A stretch of 17,404 nucleotides of DNA, taken from assembly GCA_964561005.1 (NCBI GenBank), contig CAZLNO010000088.1:1-17404 (forward strand), written 5' to 3'. Position numbers and translations under genes: made by a program. Positions 7,564 through 16,649 of the stretch are shown here, one piece after another. Below the pieces are notes generated by a model. That model did not search any database. It was not told where the DNA came from and saw only the letters and a program-made list of their open reading frames with translations. Source of the stretch: CAZLNO01 sp964561005 (GTDB lineage Bacteria > Pseudomonadota > Alphaproteobacteria > Kiloniellales > Rhodovibrionaceae). Positions within the stretch are counted from its first letter, which is position 1; the number at the start of each line of letters is the position of its first letter.

Positions 7564-9916
7564 GGGGAGTCACCTCGGATTGCTGCTTCGTCTTCGTCGT
7601 CCCGTCTTCCGGCCCCGCGGGTCCGACGTCGTCGGGCGCAGGGAAGATGAGGCGCGCGATTGCCCCGCCGTCGTCGCGGTCGCGCAGTTCCAGATCGCCG
7701 CCGTGGTCCTCCATGATCTTCTTGACGATGGCCAGGCCCAGGCCGGTGCCGCGCTCGCGGGTGGTGACGTAGGGCTCCGTCAGCCGGTGGCGTTCCACGT
7801 GCGGCAGGCCGCGGCCGTTGTCGGCGATCTCGACGACCCAGGCCCCGGCCTCGTTGCGCACGCGCACGACGATTTCCCCGCCCGGGAGCGTGTCCGGCGC
7901 CCCCGGCCGCGACTGGACGGACTCGATGGCGTTGCGCAGCAGATTGGTGACCGCGCGGCCCACCTCCCGGCCGTCGCAGGCCAGGATCGCGGGCGTCTCG
8001 GGGTAGTCGCGGACGAAGGCGATCTCCGGCGTGGCCGTGGCCTGGAGGAACACCGAATGCTCCACCAGCTTCGCCAGATCCTCGCGCGCCATGACCGGCT
8101 CCGGCAATCGGGCGAACTCGGAGAACTCGTCGACCATGCGCCGGATGTCGGCGACGTGGCGGACGATGGTGTCGGTGCAGACCTGGAAGGTCTCGGCCTC
8201 GGTCTCGATCTGGCGCAGGTACTTGCGCTTCAGCCGCTCGGCGGAAAGCTGGATGGGGGTCAGCGGGTTCTTGATCTCGTGGGCGATGCGGCGAGCCACG
8301 TCCGCCCAGGCCGCCTTGCGCTGGGCGGACAGCAGCTCCGTGATATCGTCGAAGGTCACGACGAACCCGGTGATCGTGCCCCCTTCCCGCTCGACGGTCA
8401 CCCGGACCAGCAAGGTGCGCGCCAGGTCGTCGCCGCCGACGAACTGCACCTGCCCCTGGGCGCCGCGCCTTGGTCGCTGCCGGGCCTTCTCGATCAGCTC
8501 GGCCATATCGGGGGCCACCTCGGCAAGCGGCCGGCCCCTCAACTCGCCGGAGTCGGCGGCCAGCATGTCGCAGGCGGTGCGGTTCGGCAGGTCGATTCGG
8601 CCTTCGCAGTCCAGCCCGATGACGCCGGCGCTCACGCCGGACAGCACGGCCTCGGTGAAGCGACGGCGCTCATCGAGCTGCCGGTTGGCGGTGATGAGAT
8701 CGCGCTGCTGGCTTTCGAGCTGCCCGGTCATGCGGTTGAAGGCGTGGGCCAGGGAGTCGAGCTCGTCGCGCGTGTTCGGCTCGGGCGTCCGCGTCGTCAG
8801 GTCCCCGGCGCGCACTTGCTCGGTCGCCATGATCAGGCGGCCGATCGGCCGCGTGAGCTGGTTGGCGAAGGCGAGCCCGACCCATACGGCGGCCAGGAGC
8901 AGCAGCAGCGCCACCACCATGAAGATCAGGGCAAAGGTGATCTGCAGGTCAAAACGCTTGCCCTCCAGGTCCTCGTAGAGGCGCACGGCCCCGCGGGTGT
9001 CGTCCATGTGCTGGAGCACCTTCGGGTCCACCAGGCGGCCGACATAGAGGTAGGTGTCGACGAAGGTGTCCAGCTTGACCAGGGCGCGCACCCGGTCGTC
9101 GGTCTGCGCCGTCAGCGTCACCACCTCGCCCTGCCGCGCCCGGCGCATGGCCCAGGTCGGAATCTCCGGGTCGAAATCCAGCAAGAGGCTGAAGCCCGCC
9201 CGCGCGATGACGTTGCCGGAGTTGTCGAACACCACCGCCTCGGTCAGCGAGCGCAGCGCCGCCTGGCGGGCCAGCAGCCGCTGAAAGCGTTCGCGGTTGT
9301 ACAGCAGCGTCTGGCTCTGCCGGTTCAGGTCCTTGGCCATGGCCAGCACGTCGGCGTTGATCGTCTGGCGATGCTCCTCAAGGTAGGCTTCCGCGACGGC
9401 CAGCGATTCCTTGATGGCCGTGCTGACGCGCTCGCTGAACCAGCCCTGCAGGCCATAGTTGAAGAACATCACCGAGAACACGGCCAGGACGATTGCCGGC
9501 GCCACCGCGACGAGGCTGAACAGCGCCACCAGGCGGCCATGCAGCCGCGCGCCCGCCAGCCCGCGCCGCCGCGCCAGCCAGATCAGCACCAGGCGCCGGG
9601 CGATCAGCACCCCGATGCCCAGCAGGAAGATCAGGTCGGCGTTGAGCAACAACAGGATCGTCGTCGGATCGGCCACGCCCGGCAGGTTGTCGGTCATGCC
9701 GGCGAAGGTGGCGATTCCGCTGGTCACGCCGCCGACCAGCATGGCCATCGCCAGCTTGCGCTCCAGGTTGCCGCGAAGCGCCGAGTTGGCGAAGCGCCGC
9801 CACAGGCCGCGCGTGGGTTCATGCGCGGCGGCGTCCTTGGCCGGGTCCAGGTGGCGAATGTCCGATATCATTGGCGGCTGTTGCGTGTCGGCACGCCCTT
9901 GTGGCCTTTTGACCAC
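7553..9916 (-). CDS. ntrY: Membrane sensor histidine kinase NtrY
   Basis: NtrY is the membrane-bound kinase that phosphorylates NtrX. The 787 residues show hydrophobic segments at about 55-73, 86-106 and 129-152, and a probable extracytoplasmic domain of roughly 170 residues. A fourth membrane segment (about 327-350) follows, then a HAMP linker (about 351-405), a PAS domain (about 415-530) and the kinase core. The H-box is RRIAHEIKNPLTP with His546, the N-box is NLLRNAIES near 658, and the G-boxes are DNGRGLP (699-705) and GTGLGLAI (723-730). All catalytic motifs are intact. The start used is GTG at 9916-9914, two bases after the ntrC stop. An in-frame ATG at residue 16 (9871) is possible, and neither has a strong ribosome site. 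The short gap suggests coupling to ntrC. Confidence 0.95.
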   Translation of the reverse strand: MVKRPQGRADTQQPPMISDIRHLDPAKDAAAHEPTRGLWRRFANSALRGNLERKLAMAMLVGGVTSGIATFAGMTDNLPGVADPTTILLLLNADLIFLLGIGVLIARRLVLIWLARRRGLAGARLHGRLVALFSLVAVAPAIVLAVFSVMFFNYGLQGWFSERVSTAIKESLAVAEAYLEEHRQTINADVLAMAKDLNRQSQTLLYNRERFQRLLARQAALRSLTEAVVFDNSGNVIARAGFSLLLDFDPEIPTWAMRRARQGEVVTLTAQTDDRVRALVKLDTFVDTYLYVGRLVDPKVLQHMDDTRGAVRLYEDLEGKRFDLQITFALIFMVVALLLLLAAVWVGLAFANQLTRPIGRLIMATEQVRAGDLTTRTPEPNTRDELDSLAHAFNRMTGQLESQQRDLITANRQLDERRRFTEAVLSGVSAGVIGLDCEGRIDLPNRTACDMLAADSGELRGRPLAEVAPDMAELIEKARQRPRRGAQGQVQFVGGDDLARTLLVRVTVEREGGTITGFVVTFDDITELLSAQRKAAWADVARRIAHEIKNPLTPIQLSAERLKRKYLRQIETEAETFQVCTDTIVRHVADIRRMVDEFSEFARLPEPVMAREDLAKLVEHSVFLQATATPEIAFVRDYPETPAILACDGREVGRAVTNLLRNAIESVQSRPGAPDTLPGGEIVVRVRNEAGAWVVEIADNGRGLPHVERHRLTEPYVTTRERGTGLGLAIVKKIMEDHGGDLELRDRDDGGAIARLIFPAPDDVGPAGPEDGTTKTKQQSEVTPHGT

Positions 9917-9918
9917 AG

Positions 9919-11372
<1,454 letters not shown>

Positions 11373-11373
<1 letters not shown>

Positions 11374-12500
11374 CACGCGCGCTCCCCGCTGGCCATCGGC
11401 AGCATGAGGCGGAAGACCGTGCGCCGCGGCTCGCTGTCGAACTCGATCACGCCGCCGTGGTCGCCGACGATCTTGGCCACCAGCGCGAGACCGAGGCCGC
11501 TGCCGCTGGACTTGGTGGTCACGAAGGGATCGAAGAGGTGGGGCCGCAATTCCTCGGGAATGCCGGGACCGTTGTCCTGCACGGCGACCACGAGCGGCAG
11601 GTCCACGCGCGCGCCGCCGCCCGGCATCGCCAGACGCACCCCCTGCTGATAGCGGGTCGACAGCAGGATTTCGCCGTTCTCCGTCCCGGCCGCCTCGGCG
11701 GCGTTCTTCACCAGGTTCAGCAGCACCTGGATCAGCAGATCCCGGTTGCCCAGCACAGGCGGCAGCGAGGGATCGTAGCTCTCGCGGATGCGCACGCCAC
11801 TGGCGACGCCGGTTTCCGCCACGCGGCGCACGTGCTCCAGGATCTCGTGGATGTTGACCGGGCCGCGCTGGATCGGGCGCTCGTCGGCGAACATGTCCAT
11901 GCGGTTCACCAGCGCGGCGATGCGGTCGGCCTCGTCGCGGATCAGCCGGGTGAGCGCCCGGTCGTCGTCGGCGGCCGTCTGCTCCAGGAGCTGCGCCGCG
12001 CCGCGGATGCCGGAAAGCGGATTCTTGACCTCATGCGCCAGCATCGCCGCCATCCCCGTCACCGAGCGCGCGGCATTGCGATGCGTCAGCTGGTTGTCGA
12101 TCTTGCGCGCGATCGAGCGCTCCTGGAGCGACACCGCGACGCAGCCGGGCATCTCCGGGATCGGCGAGACATCGATGGAAACGTGGCGCGAGCCGAAGCG
12201 CGGCGATTCGATGGTCACGCCATACTGCGAAACGGGGCCCGCCTGGTCCCGCGCCTGCGCGATCAGGCCGTGCAGGGGGCTGTCGCCGGGCACGAGCGAC
12301 TCCACCGGACGCCCGACCAACGCTGCCGCGCTCGCCGCGAAGAACTGTTCCGCTGCCGTGTTCACCGCGCCGAAGCAACCCGCCCCATCCACGACGAACA
12401 CCGGGTCGGCCAGGGCGTTCAGCACCGCCCCGGCATCGACCGCCCGGGCGCGCGGCTGGCGCGGGCGCAGCGGTTTCGGCTGGGAGGCGCCCCGGGCCAT
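11373..12500 (-). CDS. ntrB: Nitrogen regulation sensor histidine kinase NtrB
   Basis: NtrB is the cytoplasmic kinase/phosphatase of NtrC, normally governed by PII proteins (not in the window). The 375 residues have no membrane segment. A PAS domain covers about 22-130, and the dimerisation/phosphotransfer region carries AMLAHEVKNPLSGIRGAAQ with His156, the NtrB-type H-box. The ATP-binding domain has NLVKNAAEA (262-270), DNGPGIP (309-315) and GSGLGLAL (333-340). The gene starts immediately at the dusB stop (TAG|ATG) with GGGAGG eight bases upstream, and its stop overlaps the ntrC start by one base. This dusB-ntrB-ntrC order is the known nifR3-ntrBC operon of alphaproteobacteria. Confidence 0.96.
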
Positions 12501-13499
12501 CTAGGCGGCCTCCCTCTGGCCGGCACGATCGTAGAGATCGGCGACCATCCGCCGCACCCGCGCCGGACAGTCCGCCGCGTTGACCGCCCGCCGGAACCCG
12601 GCCGAACCCTCCAGGCCGCTCGCGTACCAGCACAGGTGCTTGCGCGCGATGCGCAGGCCGCGCTCGCGGCCGTAGGTGCTCAGCAGCGCCTCGTAGTGGC
12701 GCAGCACGGTCTCACGCTGCTCGGGCAGCGTCGGTTCCTCACCCATGCGGCCATCGCGCAGAAGCTGCATGACCTGACGCAGCCGCCAGGGCCGGCCGCA
12801 GGCGCCGCGGCCGATCATCACGCCGTCGGCCCGCGACTGCGCCAGGGCGGCGCGCACGTCCGCTTCCGTCGCGATGTCGCCGTTGACGATGACCGGCAGC
12901 CGCGTGACCGCCTTCACCTCGGCGACCGCGCGCCAGTCCGCCGTTCCGTTGTAGAACTGGCAGCGCGTGCGGCCGTGCACGGTCAGCATGCGCACGCCGG
13001 CATCCTCCGCGATGCGGGCCAGGCGGGGGGCGTTGCGCCGCGTCTCGTCCCAGCCGAGGCGCATCTTCACGGTCACCGGCAGGGGGTCCGCCGCCTTCAC
13101 CGCGGCGTCCATGATTCGCGCGGACAGGGCCTCGTCGCGCATCAGGGCCGAGCCGGCCTGCTTGCTGACGACCTTCTTGACCGGGCAGCCGAAGTTCAGG
13201 TCGATCAGAGCCGCCCCACGGTCCTTGTGGATGCGTGCGGCCTCGGCCACCACTTCGGGCTCGCAGCCGGCAAGCTGCACGGCTACCTCGTGTTCGCCGG
13301 AGAAATCCTCGGTGAGCTTGCGCGACCGCATCGCCGCGCGCGCCTGGCGCACGCTGGCCTCGCTGGCGATCATCTCGGAGACGACGAGGCCCGCCCCGAA
13401 TTCGCGCACCAGGCGGCGAAACGGCTTGTCCGTCACCCCGGACATCGGCGCCAGGATGACCGGCTCGTCCAGTCGCAGATCGCCGATCGTGATGCCCAT
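12501..13499 (-). CDS. dusB: tRNA-dihydrouridine synthase DusB (NifR3)
   Basis: DusB is an FMN-dependent enzyme that reduces uridine to dihydrouridine in the tRNA D-loop. The 332-residue protein has the family signature APMSGVTDKPFRRL (17-30) in the TIM barrel, the LNFGCP motif with catalytic Cys105, VKMRLGWD, TVHGRTRCQFYNG and the FMN phosphate loop IGRGACGRPW. The ATG at 13499 is the first possible start because an in-frame TAG lies two codons upstream. The ribosome site AAAGGA is rather far, 11 bases away. It is first in the dusB-ntrB-ntrC-ntrY-ntrX series, so its promoter probably drives all of them. The older name nifR3 comes from this position. Confidence 0.96.
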   Translation of the reverse strand: MGITIGDLRLDEPVILAPMSGVTDKPFRRLVREFGAGLVVSEMIASEASVRQARAAMRSRKLTEDFSGEHEVAVQLAGCEPEVVAEAARIHKDRGAALIDLNFGCPVKKVVSKQAGSALMRDEALSARIMDAAVKAADPLPVTVKMRLGWDETRRNAPRLARIAEDAGVRMLTVHGRTRCQFYNGTADWRAVAEVKAVTRLPVIVNGDIATEADVRAALAQSRADGVMIGRGACGRPWRLRQVMQLLRDGRMGEEPTLPEQRETVLRHYEALLSTYGRERGLRIARKHLCWYASGLEGSAGFRRAVNAADCPARVRRMVADLYDRAGQREAA

Positions 13500-13518
13500 C
13501 TGCTAGGCAATCCTTTCA

Positions 13519-13538
13519 AGGCCGTGCGACGACGGCCT
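13519..13538. other. Hairpin just upstream of dusB
   Basis: AGGCCGT at 13519-13525 and ACGGCCT at 13532-13538 form a perfect 7-bp stem with a 6-base loop. On the minus strand it ends about 20 bases before the dusB start codon and is followed by TGAAAGGATT, which includes the probable ribosome site. There is no T-run on the minus strand, so it is not a clear terminator for the upstream membrane-protein gene. It could be a leader structure of the dusB-ntr mRNA. Confidence 0.5.
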
Positions 13539-13540
13539 CA

Positions 13541-13569
13541 TTTCTAGGCGCGTGTTGCCACGCATGCAA
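13541..13569 (-). promoter_or_regulatory. Candidate promoter of dusB-ntrBC-ntrYX
   Basis: On the minus strand TTGCAT (13569-13564) and TAGAAA (13546-13541) are 17 bases apart. The spacing is ideal, but the -35 box matches the consensus only in TTG. An imperfect dyad, GTTGC/GCAAC (13554-13570), overlaps the -35 box and spacer and could be an operator. No sigma-54 element was found in this gap. The call rests on spacing and position and is weak. Confidence 0.3.
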
Positions 13570-13592
13570 CGCGAACAGGAGCTTGCCCGGCG

Positions 13593-14393
13593 TCAGGCCA
13601 TCAGCACATCGGTGACGAACTTGACCCCCGGATAGCCGAGCGTGAGCAACAAATAGGCAACCAGCAGCAGCCGCGCCACCGTGCGCCCGCGCGCGCCTGT
13701 GCGCCCGTGAAGAACCAGAAGCCCGAGGATGACCGCGAAGGCCAGCAGCGACAGAAGCTGCTTGTGCTCGAAGCGCAGCAGGGCGCCGCTGCCGAGGTAT
13801 TCCACCGCCATGCCGGAGACGATGTCCACGCCCAGCACGGCCTCCGCCGCCGCCAGCAGGCGCACCTGCAGGCGATCGGCGTCCGCCACCGCCGGCAGCA
13901 GGCCCGACAGGCGACCGGGGCGCTTGCGCTTCAGCGCCCGCTCCTTGAGGAAAACCGCGGCGCCGGCCACCGCCGCGATCGTTGCCAGCGCGTAGGCGAG
14001 AACCGACAGCACGATGTGCGCCAGCAGCCAGCCATCGATCGTCCGCGCCACCCGCGGATGCTCCGGCGCGTGTGCCCAGACCATCGCGATGGCGCTCAGC
14101 ACCACGAGATAGCCCATCAAAAGGGGCGTCAGCCGGCGGACATCCGCGTCGATCAGGCAGAGCACCGCGAAGAGCGCGCTGCTGGCGGCGACGGAGACCC
14201 AGAGGGTGGCCGAGAGCCCGCCGTGCCACTGCCCGGCAAGCTGCGTGGCGACATAGACCAGGGGGCCCAGCACGGCGATGGCCAGCAGACCCCAGAACAT
14301 GGCGGCGCGCTCCGCCGGCGCGACCCGGAAGGGCAGCGCCGCGACGGGGACCAGGGCGAGGATGGCGGACAGGCCAATGACGAGCTTGCTCAT
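13593..14393 (-). CDS. CcsA/YpjD-like cytochrome c assembly family membrane protein
   Basis: This is a 266-residue integral membrane protein with about seven to eight hydrophobic segments (around 4-20, 32-50, 62-80, 88-107, 123-147, 212-229 and 240-258). It resembles the E. coli YpjD group of the cytochrome c assembly (CcsA/CcmC/HemX) family. His126 in LLAHIVLS and His210 in the EHKQLLSLLAF segment are in the places of family heme-ligand histidines, and the C-terminus has the YpjD-like GYPGVKFV. The tryptophan-rich WWD heme-handling motif of CcmC/CcsA is not visible, so a direct role in cytochrome c maturation should not be assumed. The only ATG is at 14393, and an in-frame TGA lies six codons upstream. 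The nearest ribosome-like site (AGAGGTGA) is about 15 bases away. It is transcribed toward dusB, 93 bp upstream of it. Confidence 0.85.
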   Translation of the reverse strand: MSKLVIGLSAILALVPVAALPFRVAPAERAAMFWGLLAIAVLGPLVYVATQLAGQWHGGLSATLWVSVAASSALFAVLCLIDADVRRLTPLLMGYLVVLSAIAMVWAHAPEHPRVARTIDGWLLAHIVLSVLAYALATIAAVAGAAVFLKERALKRKRPGRLSGLLPAVADADRLQVRLLAAAEAVLGVDIVSGMAVEYLGSGALLRFEHKQLLSLLAFAVILGLLVLHGRTGARGRTVARLLLVAYLLLTLGYPGVKFVTDVLMA

Positions 14394-14402
14394 GCCACGG
14401 CG

Positions 14403-14408
14403 TATATA
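14403..14408 (-). promoter_or_regulatory. Possible -10 box of the YpjD-like gene
   Basis: TATATA read on the minus strand ends ten bases before the ATG at 14393. No good -35 is visible at 16-18 bases. If it is used, transcription would begin only a few bases before the start codon, giving a nearly leaderless message. This would fit the lack of a properly spaced ribosome site. Confidence 0.3.
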
Positions 14409-14415
14409 TCACCTC

Positions 14416-14444
14416 TTGGCCGCCACGGTAGAGCGCACTAGGCT
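14416..14444 (+). promoter_or_regulatory. Candidate promoter of ispDF operon
   Basis: TTGGCC (14416-14421) and TAGGCT (14439-14444) are separated by 17 bases in the divergent intergenic region. Each box matches the consensus at only three positions, so the support is position and spacing. No other better pair was seen between 14394 and 14494. Confidence 0.3.
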
Positions 14445-14494
14445 CGCCGCGCCGCCAGCCAGGGAGAAACCGTCGCCATGAAGGAGTCAAGCCG

Positions 14495-15673
14495 GTGAGC
14501 GCCGCCCCAGAACCGGACGTCGTCGCGCTGGTCGTCGCGGCCGGGCGCGGCAGCCGCTTCGGGGCCGACCGGCCCAAGCAGTACGTGCCCCTGCGCGGCC
14601 GGCCGGTGTTGCGCTACAGCCTGGAACGCTTCGCCGCGCATCCGCGCGTGACGGCGGTGCGCGCCGTCATCCACTCCGACGACGAAACGGCCTACGCGGC
14701 GGCGGCCCAAGGGCTCGACCTGCTGGAGCCGGTGCATGGCGGTGCGGCGCGGCAGGAGTCGGTGCGCTTCGGGCTGGAGAGCCTGGCGACGCGCGCGCCG
14801 GCGGCAGTGCTGATTCACGACGGCGCCCGCCCCTTCGCCGATGCCGCGTTGATCGACCGCGTGCTGGACGCGCTGCACAGCCACGATGGCGCGATCCCGG
14901 CGGTGCCGGTCAGCGACACGCTGAAGCGCGTGAGCGATGGCCGGATCGTCGAGACGGTGCCGCGCGACGGCCTGTGGCGCGCGCAGACGCCGCAGGGCTT
15001 CGCCTACGCGACCATCGTGGAGGCCCACCGGGCGCTGGCAGGACGGGATCTCAGCGACGACGCGGCGCTGGCCGAGCGGGCCGGCCTGGACGTTGCCGTC
15101 GTGCAGGGCACAGCGGAGAACATCAAGGTGACGACGCAGGACGACATGGCGCGGGCCGCGGGCTGGCTGGATGCGGCGGCGGAAGTGCGCAGCGGCCAGG
15201 GCTTCGATGTCCACCGCTTCGCCGAGACGCCGGGACCGCTGCGCCTGTGCGGCGTGGACGTGGCGCACGACCGGGGCCTGGCCGGACACTCCGACGCCGA
15301 CGTGGGGCTGCACGTCGTGGTGGACGCGCTGCTCGGCGCCCTGGCCGAAGGCGACATCGGCAGCCATTTCCCACCCAGCGACCCACAGTGGCGCGGTGCG
15401 GATTCCGCGGTCTTCGTGCGCCACGCCCGCGACCTGCTGGCGGCGCGCGGCGCGACGGTCCTGAACCTCGACGTCACCCTCATCTGCGAGCGGCCCAAGG
15501 TCGGCCCGCACCGCGCGGCCATGACGAAGCGCATCGCCGAGCTGCTGGACATCGACCCCGGCCGAGTCGGGGTCAAGGCCACGACGACCGAGCGTCTCGG
15601 CTTCACCGGTCGGCGCGAGGGCATCGCCGCGCAGGCCATCGCCACGCTGCGGCTGCCGTGGACGACGTCGTGA
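14495..15673 (+). CDS. ispDF: Bifunctional IspD/IspF, MEP-pathway enzyme
   Basis: This 392-residue fusion carries two steps of the methylerythritol-phosphate route to isoprenoids. The N-terminal IspD part (to about 228) is 2-C-methyl-D-erythritol 4-phosphate cytidylyltransferase, with VVAAGRGSRFGADRPKQY (13-30), HDGARPF (108-114), SDTLK (140-144) and WRAQTPQGF (161-169). The C-terminal IspF part (about 231-392) is the 2,4-cyclodiphosphate synthase. It has metal ligands Asp238, His240 and His272, HSDADVGLH, GDIGSHFPP, CERPKVGPH and KATTTERLGFTGR. Both active sites look complete. The IspE step joining them is not encoded here. The GTG start has AAGGAG eight bases upstream. A six-codon ORF overlaps this start by four bases. 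The fusion is common in alphaproteobacteria. The stop overlaps the pgpA start by four bases (GTGA). Confidence 0.96.
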   Translation: MSAAPEPDVVALVVAAGRGSRFGADRPKQYVPLRGRPVLRYSLERFAAHPRVTAVRAVIHSDDETAYAAAAQGLDLLEPVHGGAARQESVRFGLESLATRAPAAVLIHDGARPFADAALIDRVLDALHSHDGAIPAVPVSDTLKRVSDGRIVETVPRDGLWRAQTPQGFAYATIVEAHRALAGRDLSDDAALAERAGLDVAVVQGTAENIKVTTQDDMARAAGWLDAAAEVRSGQGFDVHRFAETPGPLRLCGVDVAHDRGLAGHSDADVGLHVVVDALLGALAEGDIGSHFPPSDPQWRGADSAVFVRHARDLLAARGATVLNLDVTLICERPKVGPHRAAMTKRIAELLDIDPGRVGVKATTTERLGFTGRREGIAAQAIATLRLPWTTS

Positions 15674-16152
15674 CCGGCGACAGCACGCCCTGCCCCCTCT
15701 CGCCCCTGGCCCTGGCCGCGACCTGGTTCGGCAGCGGCCGGCTTCCCTGGATGCCGGGTACCTGGGGCTCCCTCGCGGCCCTGCCCTTCGCGGCGCTGCT
15801 GCACTGGGCGGGCGGCGCCACGATGCTCATGCTGGCCACGCTGCTGGTGCTGGTTGGCGGCACGGTCGTCGCACAGGTTTATGCCGCGCGCAGCGGCCGG
15901 GCGGACCCGTCCGAGGTCGTGATCGACGAGGTGGTCGGCCAATGGGCGACGCTGGTTCCGCTGGGCCTGGACCCGGTGAGCTACCTGGTTGGCTTTGCGG
16001 GGTTCCGCTTGTTCGATACCCTCAAGCCCTGGCCGATTCCCCTGTTCGAGAAGCTGCCGGGCGGCTGGGGGATCATGGCCGACGATCTGGTCGCCGCCGG
16101 CTTCGCCGGCATCCTGGGCTACGCCGGGCTGATCGCTCTGGGATATTCGTGA
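15670..16152 (+). CDS. pgpA: Phosphatidylglycerophosphatase A
   Basis: PgpA removes phosphate from phosphatidylglycerophosphate at the inner membrane, the last step in phosphatidylglycerol synthesis. The 160-residue protein shows the family motifs in order: LPWMPGTWGSLAALP (25-39), SEVVIDEVVGQW (81-92), FRLFDTLKPWPI (112-123) and GGWGIMADDL (131-140). Hydrophobic segments lie at about 34-69, 94-112 and 140-158. The start chosen is GTG at 15670, which overlaps the ispDF stop as GTGA. Another in-frame GTG at 15658 is possible, and neither has a good ribosome site, so coupling to ispDF is likely. The stop shares one base with the next gene (TGATG). Confidence 0.94.
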   Translation: MTGDSTPCPLSPLALAATWFGSGRLPWMPGTWGSLAALPFAALLHWAGGATMLMLATLLVLVGGTVVAQVYAARSGRADPSEVVIDEVVGQWATLVPLGLDPVSYLVGFAGFRLFDTLKPWPIPLFEKLPGGWGIMADDLVAAGFAGILGYAGLIALGYS

Positions 16153-16640
16153 TGTTTGACAAGACGTTACAGGACAAAGCTGAAGCGGTACTTGAAGCCT
16201 ACCGGCGTCGAGGCTGGATGCTGGCCATGGCCGAGAGCTGCACCGGCGGCCTGATTGCCGGCTGTCTGACCGAGATCACCGGGTCGTCCGACGTGGTGGA
16301 GCGCGGCTTCGTCACCTATTCCAACGCGGCCAAGGTGCAGGTGCTGGGCGTGCCGCAGGCGACTCTGGACCGCGTCGGCGCCGTCAGCGCGGAGGTGGCG
16401 GAGGCCATGGCCACCGGCGCGCTGGCGCACGCGCCGGTGCAGGTCAGCATCGCCGTGACGGGCATCGCCGGGCCCGGCGGTGGCAGCAGGGAAAAGCCGG
16501 TCGGGCTGGTGTACTTCGGCCTCGCCACGTCCGGCGGCGGCCTTGCGCACGTCCGCCACGTCTTCGACGGCGAGCGCGGGGCGGTGCGGCGGCAGAGCGT
16601 GGCCGCCGCGCTGGACCTGCTGCGCGAGGCCGCCAGCTAG
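16152..16640 (+). CDS. pncC: Nicotinamide-nucleotide amidase, CinA C-terminal domain type (PncC)
   Basis: This 162-residue protein corresponds to the stand-alone C-terminal domain of CinA, which hydrolyses nicotinamide mononucleotide to nicotinate mononucleotide and ammonia in pyridine-nucleotide recycling. The catalytic serine is Ser29 in MAESCTGG. ERGFVTYSNAAKVQVLGV and VTGIAGPGGGSREKPVGLV are the other family blocks. The N-terminal MoCF-like pyrophosphatase domain of full CinA is absent, and nothing upstream looks like its remnant, because pgpA occupies that space. The ATG shares one base with the pgpA stop, and GGGA lies eight bases upstream. It is often annotated as cinA or as a competence/damage-inducible protein, but no role in competence follows from this domain alone. 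Confidence 0.93.
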   Translation: MFDKTLQDKAEAVLEAYRRRGWMLAMAESCTGGLIAGCLTEITGSSDVVERGFVTYSNAAKVQVLGVPQATLDRVGAVSAEVAEAMATGALAHAPVQVSIAVTGIAGPGGGSREKPVGLVYFGLATSGGGLAHVRHVFDGERGAVRRQSVAAALDLLREAAS

Positions 16641-16649
16641 GCCCGGCAG

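Noticed and set aside
4705..7650. A 981-codon plus-strand ORF opposite trkA and ntrX
   Set aside because: Its protein is low in complexity and rich in His, Arg, Ala, Gly and Asp, as expected from the antisense of high-GC codons. The opposite strand has complete trkA and ntrX with all motifs.
13519..13538. Intrinsic terminator after the YpjD-like gene
   Set aside because: The stem is good, but no T-run follows on the minus strand, so it was kept only as a hairpin.
13500..13592. Sigma-54 promoter upstream of dusB-ntrBC
   Set aside because: No TGGC-N8-TTGC-type element with the required 10-base GG-to-GC spacing was found on the minus strand.
13516..14577. A 353-codon minus-strand ORF around the YpjD-like gene
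   Set aside because: It is a frame-shifted copy of the YpjD-like region and crosses into the ispDF start; the 266-residue frame has the membrane segments and family residues.
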